A stretch of DNA of 64,000 bases. It comes from Isoetes taiwanensis (taxonomy: Eukaryota > Streptophyta > Lycopodiopsida > Isoetales > Isoetaceae). The notes under the pieces were generated by a model that saw only the letters and a program-made list of their open reading frames with translations, searched no databases and had not been told where the DNA came from. Of the stretch, positions 11,391 through 21,371 are shown in pieces. A program made the position numbers and the translations under genes. Every line of letters begins with the position of its first letter. Position 1 is the first letter of the stretch. The stretch lies in assembly GCA_021234155.1 (NCBI GenBank), contig JAJEKV010000124.1:1879094-1943093 (forward strand), in the 5' to 3' direction.

Positions 11391-13109
11391 GTGCATGATG
11401 GGCTCAATGTCGCATAGCTTGTTTGGAATTTGTGATTGTTTTGTCAAACTGATGTTACTGAAAGTTTCCGTCCTTTATGTTCTATTTTCAAGCTTCTATA
11501 TCTCAAACTGATGTTTCTTCTGAACTAAATGAGAATATTTGAAATACTAGATGATTACCTTGCCATCAGATAATGCCCATATTGCTTTAGAGCTAGAGTA
11601 AAACATAATTAGATTGAAGCTATAGTCGAATTTTAGTCTATTATTTATAAGTATCAGGGTAGAAAAATGTGTTGAGTTTAATATAAGTCGCGTGTTTCAG
11701 TCTATTGAAGGTCGTTTATAAGTTTTGGTACAGTTGCACTGAGTGTAGACAGTTTGAGTTGGATGCCCTTAGCATTCCTTTTCTATGATGAATGTTCACA
11801 CAACAGATCGTTCCTTTTACACCACATTCTGGTTGTTTTAGAAAATGGATGAAATCTTTCAAAACCACTAATTATGACATGTTGTACATGTTAACAACCA
11901 GATGGATGAAATTTTTTAAAACCACTAATTTTTCGAAACCACTAATTGTGACATGTTGTACATGTTAACAACCAGAGTGGTAATCATTCAAAACCACTCA
12001 TTGTGACATATTGTAATGTGTGGTAAATTATTGTAAGGGACCATCTTATCCCTTGTAAAAGCAAGTAACATAGTCATTTGAACATTCTATGGCGAAAAAC
12101 TCATTACTGAAAGGTCTGGCAGAATCGGGATGAATTGCCCCTTCTCAATTCCGCCCTCTAAGCTAATAGTGCTTTGCCGTATGGCATACTTCTTCTTTCA
12201 ATAGGAATGTCACGTCCATTTTTGGGTGGCCCGAGGGTGTGGAATAGCAAAAAAAAGAATATGCTAGCCACATACTTGCCATCCATGCATTTGCACCCCT
12301 ACAGATAATTCACAAAATTATATATCTTCAGGATTGAACATTTGACATTGTATTCCCAATTTCTTTCTTAGCGATTCTTTCACTGTATCTGGCAAATCAA
12401 CAGTCTTTGTATTTATTTATTTTTTTGCAAAAATGTTTTAAGATAATATGATGATATCAAGGCAACTGAGTAATCATCCTGCTTCTCATCCAACCAGATA
12501 TTGCCATGTGGCAACCATTCTAACTAAGAATGGAAACTGCCTCCTCATTCTTGGCATGACCTACTCCAACAGGTTGTTGGATCATCTTCTCTAGTGCAAT
12601 AAGCTGTCGTGACCTGCTGCTTCACTTCGGATCTTGCCTTGAAACAAGGTTTAAAATGAAACGCACTTATTTAAGAAGTGCGTTTGAAAGATTCCTTTAT
12701 AAAAATTGGAAACTTGAAAAAAACAGACAAAATAGGGAGCAAAATAGATTGTTAAGCAATTAGCATTCGAAATACCCCCAAAAAAGCAACATTTTTGAAG
12801 CCTTTTCATTTTTTAAAGAGGGAAAAAAAAAAAAGCTTGTTTTGAGGAGGGTGACATTAAATTTAAAAGCTGAATAAGTATTTATTGCTGAAAATAGAAG
12901 GAAATATAGTTTGTCTTTTTGCAAGCTTAATATAAGTACTAAGAAAATTAAACATAGGGAAGACAAAGAGTGTGAAATCATGGAGCAAGAAAGAGTTGCT
13001 CTAATTAAGCACTGTTGAAGAGACAAAGCTTTCAGATTAAAAATCATCATCAAAATATGTTATATTTCTTAGCACATAGTTTACAATGAAAGTTAGTTTG
13101 TAATCTTGA
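11391..13109. other. Gene-free stretch with a short tandem repeat
   Basis: Around 11840-12025 a motif of about 60-70 bp containing CAAAACCACTAAT and GACATGTTGTACATGTTAAC recurs two to three times. Nothing else was recognised, and no Helitron-like hairpin plus CTRR was found to close a capture unit over 5125-11390. Confidence 0.5.
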
Positions 13110-13809
13110 TCAGATAAATTTATACAACTGGTGGAGGAGGTGGTTCTTCCCAAATTCACGGGACTCTCGCACCCCTTTAGGATCTGACTCTTGTGAGGGT
13201 ATGATAGCAGAGACGCCTGCTTCTGATTCCAATGGCACAGGTACAGGCTGGTTCTCTGGCTCGGGCACCACAGGCTCTAAGTCGACGAACTCCACCTCCT
13301 CATCTCTTCTTCCTGTAAGTGGAGGCTGGATTTCTGTGTAAGTGCCCTTAGCATCGCTAGCACCGTTCTTTGCTCCCAGTTCCTCGTTTTCATCAGGAAA
13401 GGATTCACAAGAGCTTATCCTGGTCCTGATGAAACTTACTTTATCTGGGTCTATGTCGACTGAGACGACATTGCGGCCCTGCTTAAGGGCGCAAACTGCT
13501 GTGGTGCCTGATCCAGAAAAGGCATCTAAGATCCAGTCTCCAGGGCGAGAAAACCACTGTATCAAATTATTAATAAGCCGCTGTGGCTTCTGATAATGGG
13601 ACACCACAGCGCCTTGTCGCTGTGGGTCTCTTAATTTCTGCAGAACAGCTGGGAACTGAAATGCATTGCAGGGAGGAGTCTTCTCATTCTGCGTGTTAAA
13701 ATGAACCATGGTTTTTTTGGTGTCCGCGCTGTAAAAACCTATATGAAAATGCTCGAAACAGCTCACTAAGCGCGGACCACCACCATGACCCTTGACGTTT
13801 GTTTTAAGC
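13110..13809 (-). CDS. Last exon: methyltransferase C-terminal half (motifs X and I)
   Basis: The exon starts after CTTGGCAG and encodes 233 codons to a stop. It contains SHYQKPQRLINNLIQWFS followed by PGDWILDAFSGSGTTAVCAL and GRNVVSVDIDPDKV. The QKP-x-L-x3-LI-x4-S-x-PGD-x-(V/I)LD-x-F-x-GSGTT arrangement is the S-adenosylmethionine pocket (motifs X and I) of beta-class N4-cytosine/N6-adenine DNA methyltransferases. It is followed by an acidic GxDID-like turn and a proline/glutamate-rich tail. This exon is fully open. The catalytic motif IV lies in the preceding exon, as the beta-class order predicts. Confidence 0.82.
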
Positions 13810-13867
13810 CTGCCAAGCAAAACAGCAATTAGAAATTAGTAAAAAGAAAACAAGGAAAATAAGTGGC

Positions 13868-14027
13868 GGTATAAACTTATACGACGGTTGCCTTGCTGTA
13901 TAAATTTATACCACGGCGGCAAGCCGTATAAATTTATACAGACATTGCCTTGCTGTATAAATTTATAGCACGGTTGTTCCAGCCTTTAAGATTTAAACCT
14001 TAAGACAGATGTGGTATAAATTTATAC
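13868..14027. repeat. Palindrome array A: five TATAAATTTATA-type sites
   Basis: Five sites with core (G)TATAAATTTATA(C) (one has AAACTT) are separated by GC-rich spacers of unequal length. They lie in the gap between the last two methyltransferase exons. Confidence 0.9.
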
Positions 14028-14071
14028 AGTGGAGTTACCGCAAAACAAAAAGCGTTAATTGTGAAGCTTAC

Positions 14072-14515
14072 CAAACGCAGTTTTTTCGGCGGCGTTCTGA
14101 CCCGCTCCCATAGGTTTAAGCACCGCAGCATCGTCCGAAGGTCGGAATGAAAAATGATGACCCTCCGGTTTTCGATGTCGCGGACTTCTTTTAGGCCATC
14201 CAGGAAAGACCGGACTTGCACGTGTGAGTGAAAGCCTCCTCATCAAAAAGCGCTATCCTTTATTTTAAATCCATAAGGAATATCGCAATGCATAATGTAA
14301 AATGTTGCTTGTCTAAAAGAGTCCCCACCTTGTACAATCACCCTCAACAACCCCAGATTTGGGCGTCCCGACCAAATGTGGTAAATCGCTCATATGTACA
14401 ATCAAAACTGGAAGTGGCGACCTCTCTACCCCGTTCAATTGCCTTAAGCCTTTGCCTCTCTTCTTTGGCCCTCTGAACCCAGTTTAAAAATCCAGGTTGG
14501 TAGCCCCTTCTTCTT
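14072..14515 (-). pseudogene. Methyltransferase exon with catalytic motif IV, frameshifted
   Basis: One frame reads NWVQRAKEERQRLKAIERGR and then YERFTTFGRDAQIWG. A second reads DSFRQATFYIMHCDIPYGF at about 14251-14310. A third reads RSFLDGLKEVRDIENRRVII. CDIPYGF fits the (D/N/S)PP(Y/W) catalytic motif IV, with isoleucine for the first proline. The switches in frame around 14250 (an extra T in a T-run), 14225 and 14335 show decay or sequence error. The exon ends at 14072 with a GTAAGC donor. Confidence 0.65.
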
Positions 14516-14585
14516 GTTCTCGTAAGAGTAATGTAAGACAAAGGCACAAACACATAACATATTGTTTGCAAAACTTACCCGACCA

Positions 14586-14711
14586 ATCGGGTTAATCTGC
14601 GTGCTCTCGATGATACCGCCTCGTGGTGCAACTTGGGTACAAAAGTTTGCACTCCTCCCCATCTTCTAGGTTGAGCTGCTTCATTAACTTCGGCCCGGCA
14701 AGTGACAATGT
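14586..14711 (-). pseudogene. Probable small exon of the methyltransferase gene
   Basis: A stretch ending in a GTAAG donor (about 14580) has competing open frames, MKQLNLEDGEECKLLYPS in one and QTFVPKLHHEAVSSRARRLT in another. The correct frame is not clear. It lies between two well-supported exons. Confidence 0.35.
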
Positions 14712-14786
14712 CTTTCTTGATCGGAGAGGAAAAAAGTATTGTAAGACAAAAAAGGTAGAAAAAACATGGCATAGCAAGTGAGGCTT

Positions 14787-15029
14787 ACGTTTTAGCTTCC
14801 TTGGCCATCTCGTCTAATGTGAATTCTTTGGCAACTACTTTTTTCAACAGGCTGAACAAATATTTCTTTTTAGCTTTTAAGACCACAGAATTGCGTCCGG
14901 GTACAATGCTCATATTTTTTTGTTTTGATTCACCACCTTTCTTTGGTTTCTTTCCTGCGTCCCTAGCTTGTTCTTTGAGCTCCCCATCTTCAAACATACA
15001 AAAAATTCTCTCTTGAAGATCCCACACCT
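14787..15029 (-). CDS. Lysine-rich internal exon
   Basis: Bounded by TTTACAG (acceptor) and GTAAGC (donor), and open throughout: VWDLQERIFCMFEDGELKEQ, a basic KKPKKGGESKQKN segment, then YLFSLLKKVVAKEFTLDEMA. The frame is continuous with the end of the preceding exon (AFRDGQ). No domain was recognised. It links the ParB-like and methylase parts. Confidence 0.72.
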
Positions 15030-15092
15030 GTAAATGGTCAAACGAAGTTTAGTGTTAAATGGCGTAAGAGGATGGGCACGGTGCCTGGCCGC

Positions 15093-15348
15093 GGTATAAA
15101 TTTATACACGGCCGTCGGCAGCGGTATAAATTTATACCGTGCGGCGGCGTATGAATTTATACCGCGTGCGTCAGCGGTGTAAATTTATACCAACGATATA
15201 AATTTATACTCCGACCAGAGACGCGGTATAAATTTATATGCGTGCCGCACGCGTGATAAATTTATCTGCGCTGTGCTGCACGTATAAATTTATACCGCAA
15301 CACCGGTATAAATTTATACCGTGTCCGGGCACGGTATAAATTTATACC
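15093..15348. repeat. Palindrome array B: ten TATAAATTTATA-type sites
   Basis: Ten sites occur in about 256 bp. Several are the full 16-bp palindrome GGTATAAATTTATACC; others carry one or two changes (GTATGAATTTATACC, GTGTAAATTTATACC, GTGATAAATTTATC). Spacers are strongly GC-rich (GTGCGGCGGC, GTGTCCGGGCAC). The array fills an intron with good splice borders (15030-15420). Confidence 0.93.
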
Positions 15349-15420
15349 GTCATTAGGCTATTACAAGCTTCTAACTACGCTAAACATACTACAAAAGATT
15401 GAATTGAAGCTTTTACTTAC

Positions 15421-15759
15421 TTGACCATCTCTGAAAGCTAGCTGAAAGTAGTTATCGTATTGTTTGACGGCATAATGGGTTTCTTATCCGAATCATAACG
15501 GGGGCAAAGACTCTGTCACCACGAGGCTTCTCGAAGCTCTTGAAGCTTGTTCTTTTGTTTTTTGAAGTCCTCTCCACGCACTTGTTTGAAATCCACGTAC
15601 TCTCGGTGCATGAAGCGAATCTTGTCTATTAGGCTCATCTTTAGTCTGAAGTCATTGTCGAGATTGTGACTCACGGCAATGACTTTTGCCTCTTCGTCTG
15701 TCACCCCCACATAGATATGTGCTTCCACGCTCTTCCAGACTTCATTACGGCTTTCTCCT
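15421..15759 (-). pseudogene. ParB-like exon, downstream half
   Basis: Directly after the LINE the frame continues RNEVWKSVEAHIYVGVTDEE, then AVSHNLDNDFRLKMSLIDKI and FMHREYVDFKQVRGEDFKKQ, to a stop after REASW. In another frame the exon goes on with YAVKQYDNYFQLAFRDGQ to a GTAAGT donor at 15420. Together with the upstream half this resembles the ParB/sulfiredoxin-fold segment, where a G-x-H-(S/T)-x-x-A motif is followed by a (V/L)TDEEA stretch. At least one frameshift is needed inside the exon. Confidence 0.65.
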
Positions 15760-16731
15760 TTTTTTTTTTGAAGAACTGTGTCAGCAATATATTAAAAGAA
15801 TGGTAATGTTACAAAGCAAGTGAGGAGGAAGGAGAACTGCCCCAAAGAGACAGTGATACCTCGACACTCCACAACAACTGCAACTCTACTGCTGTACAAA
15901 CTGGCCATCACCATCTACCACACCCAAGAAGTCCCGCCAAATGGAAAACTTCCGCTCTACTAATCCCGGGAACACCAAAAAGCTTTGAAATAGCTTGTAC
16001 CGAAGTCGAGGAAATCGGAGAGGCTGCAGATCAAATCCCCGAAAAGATCCACAACCCGCCTTCCAAATCAACCACACCAACCAAGCCAATGCCTGACGGA
16101 TGCAAGGCTTGCTGCCGTCTGGCGGCCAAGCACCGAGATATACATGAAGCGGCAATTGTTGGCTATTCAATCTCACACAAAGCGAGCCCCGACCCAATCC
16201 CGGCAACCCGCAAGTGAGGGCATAAAACCGCATAAATGCTCCACGCCTCTCACGATGAAGGCCACAACAAGGGCAAAGAGGGCTCACACCCGCCTAAACC
16301 CGACTCACAAGGACATTCACCACGATCTGGTGCACCACCGCCACGTATAACTGAACCCGGTGGAGGAAGTGAGCTCCATGTCCACGTCCAAACCGAAGCG
16401 CCATCGAGAACCCTGAAGGCGCGAGACCACTTGCCTGAAGGGGGCAGAGTGTCATGAATAGCCAACACCCGGTAACAAGACCGCACAAAACAAGAAGATA
16501 CAACATCTGGATGAACCTTCCAAACCTGCACCACCACATCACCCTGAGGGACTATAGGTATGTGTAGCGGAATACTCCCCGCCACTTGTTCCCAGATAGC
16601 CCGGTCACTGTCCTTCAGGCGAAAGCGAGCTCGAAAGAACTCCCACGAAGCTAGCTGACCATCCCAATACCAATCCTCCAAGGTGAACACAGCAGCTCGC
16701 CTCCAACGGGCCTGCGTCCGAGCATGCACAG
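15760..16731 (-). mobile_element. 5'-truncated LINE inserted in the ParB-like exon
   Basis: On the minus strand the insert starts in the TLEDWYWDGQLASWEFFRAR region, passes SPLCPCCGLHRERRGAFMRF (a zf-RVT-like tail) in other frames, and ends in about 11 A residues at 15760-15770. It is flanked by GAAGAAAGCC and GGAGAAAGCC (minus strand), a 10-bp target duplication with one mismatch. Without the insert and one duplication the host frame reads KELSKEES into RNEVWKS without a break. Confidence 0.82.
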
Positions 16732-16960
16732 TGGCTTTCTTCTTTTGAAAGTTCTTTTCTTGCTTTATAACTATGTGTGCCTCCAAGAACATAATAGGTG
16801 TAATCTTCAAAATCTGCCTTCTTGTAGTCTTTTAATTGGTTGCACTGACTTCTGTCCACCATCACAACTAGTGGCGACACATGGGCATGAGGATTCCTTC
16901 TCATTCTTTGCTTAAGGATAGCCACATGTGCCGCGTACAACTTTTCGGACTGAAGCACTC
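16732..16960 (-). pseudogene. ParB-like exon, upstream half
   Basis: The frame reads LQSEKLYAAHVAILKQRMRR, then VSPLVVMVDRSQCNQLKDYK and YVLGGTHSYKARKELSKEES up to the LINE. GGTHSYKARKEL fits the G-x-H-(R/S)-x-x-A signature of ParB-like nuclease-fold domains, which in phage and bacterial proteins often precede a DNA methylase. Upstream (16970-17180), frame-shifted pieces such as DYKRVVKHFEGSP, GEYIVVKPADKSKCYSKAG and MKPTAQAHHFFDTKHY suggest that the gene continued in this direction. Confidence 0.62.
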
Positions 16961-16969
16961 GACCCCATC

Positions 16970-17360
16970 TTCATTTTTGGTGGCCTCTTAATAGTGCTTA
17001 GTGTCAAAGAAATGGTGCGCTTGAGCGGTTGGTTTCATTAACCCGCTTTAGAATAGCACTTCGACTTATCTGCGGGCTTCACAACGATATACTCTCCGGG
17101 GAGCCTTCGAAGTGCTTCACGACTCGTTTATAGTCAAGGTCTTTGTGATTCTAGGCTTTTTCTTGGTAGGAGGCTAGTATCTACTACCAATGAAAACTTC
17201 CTACCCTTTCCCTTTGTGGTGGCTGGTTCCTCCTCTTCCTCTTCCTCTACTACTTCCTCTTCGATATTACGGGGGTACCATAGACCCTTGACCAACACTT
17301 TTTAAATCGCATGACAAAGACTACCGACATCAAAATTTCTACTACGTCCCATAATGCGGG
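16970..17360 (-). pseudogene. Shredded coding remnants of the same gene
   Basis: Short coding-looking runs in different frames are linked by stops and shifts. A run of GAG/GAA codons (about 17230-17265) gives a glutamate-rich stretch. No clean splice borders were found. Confidence 0.4.
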
Positions 17361-17378
17361 GTTAAGTTAAGAGAATGA

Positions 17379-17394
17379 CGGTATAAATTTATCA
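17379..17394. repeat. Single palindrome site C
   Basis: CGGTATAAATTTATCACGG lies in the gap just past the donor of the exon ending at 17420. Confidence 0.8.
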
Positions 17395-17419
17395 CGGAAA
17401 GCAACTAAGAATAACTTAC

Positions 17420-17792
17420 AAAGCCGTTCTTGTAATTGTCCGCTTAATGTAATCGCGTGCACGTCTTTAGGCTTGCACATGCTTATTCTAAGCATTCTGG
17501 TATTCAGAACATAGTAGACGGGGCCCTTGTCATGGTTGCACTGCATTAAAACTTCATCATCGTTCTCTGTAGCAACAAGGCTTATAATTTCGCCAGCAGG
17601 GTAATAATCATCAGACTTGAACTTGCCCTTCCCTGATTGTTTGCACAAGTAAAGGTGCGCCCCGATGAGGTTTGCTCTCTCTTGCGCCCCTGTGGACGTA
17701 CCAAGTCTGATCCTTTAGTTCATAAGTCTGTGGCTCTGGTGGTGCAGCCTTTGATGATGACCCTCCGAGTACAAACTTGATCTTAGGGCCAC
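17420..17792 (-). pseudogene. N-terminal exon of the methyltransferase gene, one frameshift
   Basis: The exon begins after GCATTACAG and ends at a GTAAGT donor. Frame one gives GPKIKFVLGGSSSKAAPPEP and YELKDQTWYVHRGA. After a shift near 17690, frame two gives RANLIGAHLYLCKQSGKGKF, then EIISLVATENDDEVLMQCNH and YYVLNTRMLRISMCKPKDVH. The alternation of hydrophobic strands could be a beta-rich reader-type domain. I do not recognise it with confidence. Confidence 0.55.
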
Positions 17793-18017
17793 TGTAATGC
17801 GCAAAAAAAACCATTTTTATACAAGAAACTGAACATTTTTCGAATTTTTGAAACACAAAAACAGTAGAAAAAGAGGATGAAAGGGCATAAAATCCACACT
17901 AAATTAACACTTCATTTGTGTCATTTAAGCTAAAAACACAACAATATTAGCAAAATATTAAGGTTCGGGATCATTCGTTGAGCACTAGACGTCAAGGATT
18001 TAAAAAGGTTCTCGAAC

Positions 18018-18121
18018 GGTATAAATTTATACGGCTCGAGCACGAGCGGTATAAATTTATACCGCAAGTGCTCTGGAGCGGTATAAATTTATACCGCTCG
18101 AGCACGGGGCGTATAAATTTA
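18018..18121. repeat. Palindrome array D: four TATAAATTTATA-type sites
   Basis: Four sites have spacers built from CTCGAGCAC and its complement-like variants. On the minus strand they directly continue the open frame of the neighbouring exon, reading VKFIRPVLERYKFIP. Confidence 0.9.
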
Positions 18122-18279
18122 ACTGCAGGTTGGCCCCTGTTATCTTTCAGCTTCCCCTTTTTCCATTTATTCCACATTTGGCGAAAGAGAGCGTAAATGT
18201 CGTCTGGGATAAAAACAAACCTGTTGACATCCTTGGTATGCTTTCCCTTGAGAATCTTGTCAACCATTTCCAGGTAATG
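18120..18279 (-). CDS. Upstream exon (basic, helical) of the methyltransferase gene
   Basis: After a TTGCCTTTCAG acceptor the frame reads HYLEMVDKILKGKHTKDVNR, FVFIPDDIYALFRQMWNKW and KKGKLKDNRGQPA. It looks like a genuine exon (amphipathic helix, basic end). No clear donor lies before the palindrome array. The first exon was not found; the tandem array begins 200 bp further on and may have replaced it. Confidence 0.55.
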
Positions 18280-18324
18280 CTGAAAGGCAAACGAAATATG
18301 TTAGAGCTTGAATGCAGCAAAGCA

Positions 18325-18418
18325 GGGTCAAATGGCGCAGCGGCGCCATTTGATGCGAAATCGCGCGTGCCGCTGCGCCATTTCGCATCACTTGGTGCCA
18401 CTGCGCCATTTGATTCAT
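18325..18418. repeat. Second palindromic family (AAATGGCGC/GCGCCATTT)
   Basis: AAATGGCGCAGCGGCGCCAT and related blocks (GCGCCATTTCGCATCA, GCGCCATTTGAT) alternate within 95 bp, again as short palindromes with GC-rich centres. They use a different sequence from the TATAAATTTATA sites. Confidence 0.75.
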
Positions 18419-18480
18419 ACAATGGTACATACCTTGTATTCGTCGCTTCTCGATTGCCCTTTTCCTGCTGGTGCTAGTCT

Positions 18481-21371
18481 GTGCCAACGTCCTAAGGCAT
18501 GCCAGTCTGTTGTGCATGATCGGATGCCTTGGTGGACCTGACGTGTACATCATGCCCATGGAATTTTTGTCTCCCGAATTTTCCTTCAAGCCATGGCCAT
18601 ATCTATAATAGGTGTAGAGCGCTCAAGCAAAGTATTTGGGCTGAAAAAACAAAAATTAAGGAACCCTAGGTATTCTACGAAATACCTTATTTGTCCTAAG
18701 GTAGATATCTCAAAAAGCTTACACTTTGCAACATTCCGCTAAAAAGGCACATGCATAGAAGAAAAGCATGTGCATGTACTTTAAAACCTTTACTTTTATA
18801 CTTTTTCTATGTTAATGTCAACCTTCCTTGACATTTGTCAAATCAAAGCATGATGTTTACTTACAACCACCATATAATATCCATCTTAATGCCACACTCA
18901 AGTACTTCATAAGGAGAAATTATCCTATTCCCACTTGTTCACTTGGATTCTATGCCAATCCATATAGCGTTCTTGCAAACATAGTCAATGTCAAAAAATT
19001 ACATGTCCCATGATAATTAATAAAAAAAACCTGCCACCTACCGTAGTCCAGGGGGCCTCAGCTATTTTATTTCAAAATGACAACAAGGAGAGTAGGGCCT
19101 TGTTGCCACCAAGGCCCTACCCTTCCTATGCTACACTACTCAAATTGATGAACCATATGTATTGATTTGTGAAATCAATGTCTTAAGAACACTTACCATA
19201 TCACTGAAGTTATAGAGTATGCCAGGATAATTCTCCTTTTGTAAAGAGCCAAGTACACGCCTGCATATGCTTAAAACAGTAGTCAATACATGAAAGCTTA
19301 AGATTTCAAAAAATAGGTTCAGAGAACCAAGCCCAAATGGGAATTTCCTTGGTAGTCAATTTTCTATATGTAGGTTCAGAGAACCAAACCCAAATGGGAA
19401 TTTTTTAAGGTAGTATCAGTTTTTTTCATACTTTTTCTTGCCTAGACATTGGGTAAACTGATACCATTGACCCCAATGTTGGCGTATCCAAAATGATGTC
19501 ATATAACAGACTATTATTGGCTTTGAATTCAGACTTACTTAGATTCAACAACAAAATGAAGTGTCATACAGGTGCTTTATTCCACAGATATGTTAAGATT
19601 TCATTCCCACCCTTGGTAATGGAGTATTTATCCATGCTCAGCTTTATGCAATCATTGTACTTCAGCAGCCTGATCTTCTTGATCCATTGGTTGTTCCTAT
19701 CCTGCTTATTTTTCAGATATTTTCCAGATACTGCTTTGTACTTCCCTGTTTTATCATCATAAATCAAACAAGAATAAGATTATACACCTGAAATCTTATG
19801 ACCAGAATCAATGTCATTGGTAGAACCAATGAGTTGGGGAAAAAAATAAAAAACCTTTTACATCTACTCTGGACCTTTATGGGGACCATCCTAGACGTTT
19901 AACATTAAAGATCTAAAGACCTATAATGTTACAATTTGCAACCTTCATACATATACAGGTGCGTTATATCTATGAGCAAAGAACTGGTCAATTATATCTT
20001 TAAAATATATTCCATAATAAAAATGTATTCCATAATCCTTTACTGAATACTGACACATTTTATCAGACTCATAGTCAAAGAACCTTTAACCTCTATATAT
20101 ACATTTCATATCCTTTACTTGTCATTTATTTTACATATGACCGTTTTAAATCATTGTATCATAAGTACTGGTGAGAAGAATAGCATCAAACCAGTAGCTC
20201 TATGTAGAATACAGCATATGTGCAACATTTCTTTGCACGATTACATCCAGAAACTTACTTCCATAGACTTTTTGTAAAAGACACCAAAGTAAGGAAACAT
20301 TGCAGGGAGCAGAAATTCCTGTTACCTGCACCACAACGAACAAAAAACAAGCATTAATATGGTTGCTTATGAACATGGTAGCAGGTGTCATAAGAATTTC
20401 TGGGTTTATGGCCCTTCACCCTGCTTGTAAACCACAAACAGTTATGAGGAAATTGAATACTTCAGAATTTTTAAGCTGAATTCTTCACTCAACAGAGTTT
20501 CTAGCCCCGGCAATAGCTGTTATCTAAAGTTACAGACTTACGTACGGGTACTATATGAATAAAACTATGTATATGAGCAAGATCATATGCTTATTGAGCC
20601 ATGCAACTTATTTAGTAGATCCTAGCTAGTTGTATACAACATTTTGCCCTCAAAGCTTTAAAATCTGTAAGCAAAGTATATTATCTTCTAGTTATATGCA
20701 ATCCTTCATGGCATGTTAGATCTGAGCTGTCTTGCAGTTTAAAATATCTAGATAATGCTTAGGCATCATAAATTCTAAGTAGAATCTGCCTAATTTCACG
20801 AATCACTTATATGTAAGATCTAAAACAAATTTTGCAAATCTCAAACTATGGGTATGAACAATCAACTATTGAAAGCAATATTATACAATAAGTAACCCCA
20901 AACCTGAGTATGCTAGGGCCGGTTTTATGGCTTCTAGATTTCCATCCATAGTGGCTTTGTATTTTGCAATGGGGTTTGCCGGTTGCACCATTTGCTCAAT
21001 TGGACCATTGATATCTTCAGCATCATCCTTGTTTGCTTCAGCTGGATTCAGATCCATAGATCCATCTGTTCTGACTCCTACTGCTTGCTACCAGCATTAT
21101 TATCTGCCGCATTTTCCATAATATTGCCTCTAGCCTTCAGAGCAGGCTCATGGAATTGGAAGACATTCTTCCTTTTGGCCATGCTTTTCCTCTTCCAGAG
21201 TTTCTCCAGGTGATCATGTTTAGATCTCTCTTTTCTTTTGCCAATGCCAATGCAGACTATCTTCTACGAACAATGCATCTCGGCTTACCCTAATCCTTCC
21301 TTATGTATGCATCCATATTAGGGCAAAAGGGCAAATAAATAAGTTCAGTACTTACTTGGTAGTGCACTCTG
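18481..21371 (-). repeat. Tandem repeat unit 1 (2891 bp)
   Basis: The unit is counted from GTGCCAACGTCCTAAGGCAT. It lacks a segment of about 37 bp (ATTTACATGACCCTTTCC...) present in all other units near the AATCAAAGCAT junction at about 18850. Minus-strand exon-like blocks: 20904-21240, with EKLWKRKSMAKRKNVFQFHE, a one-base frame change, then GSMDLNPAEANKDDAEDING and a CAG|GTTTGGG donor; and 19564-19745, an AAACAG acceptor followed by GKYKAVSGKYLKNKQD to a stop. The first block resembles the gene at 32423-32938, so the unit is likely a paralogous gene copy, already frameshifted. Confidence 0.85.

Larger units (their letters stand above)
13110..18279 (-). pseudogene. Decayed multi-exon gene: ParB-like segment plus DNA methyltransferase domain
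   Basis: This parent entry covers the minus-strand exons listed separately. Order from the N-terminal side: lysine-rich exon (about 18120-18279), 17420-17792, fragments near 16970-17180, a ParB-like exon split by a LINE (15421-16960), 14787-15029, about 14575-14711, about 14072-14515, and the last exon 13110-13809. Several exon borders are textbook GT/AG. For example, the gap 15030-15420 joins FRDGQ to VWDLQERI without loss of frame. Yet at least five frame changes or stops occur inside exons, so it is no longer one intact protein. Bacterial and phage proteins pair ParB-like domains with N4/N6 methylases; what the plant version did is not known to me. Confidence 0.72.

Noticed and set aside
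15093-15348. Resemblance of the palindrome arrays to a CRISPR array
   Set aside because: Spacers are far too short and of unequal length, the repeat is a perfect palindrome rather than a conserved 23-40 bp unit, no cas genes are present and the context is a plant intron.
15093-15348. TATA boxes in the palindromes as real promoters
   Set aside because: TATAAA occurs in every site on both strands because of the palindrome; no transcript start or other promoter element supports it.
15886-16810. Overlapping minus-strand frames of 133 and 186 codons as host genes
   Set aside because: They are frame-shifted parts of the LINE tail between target duplications.
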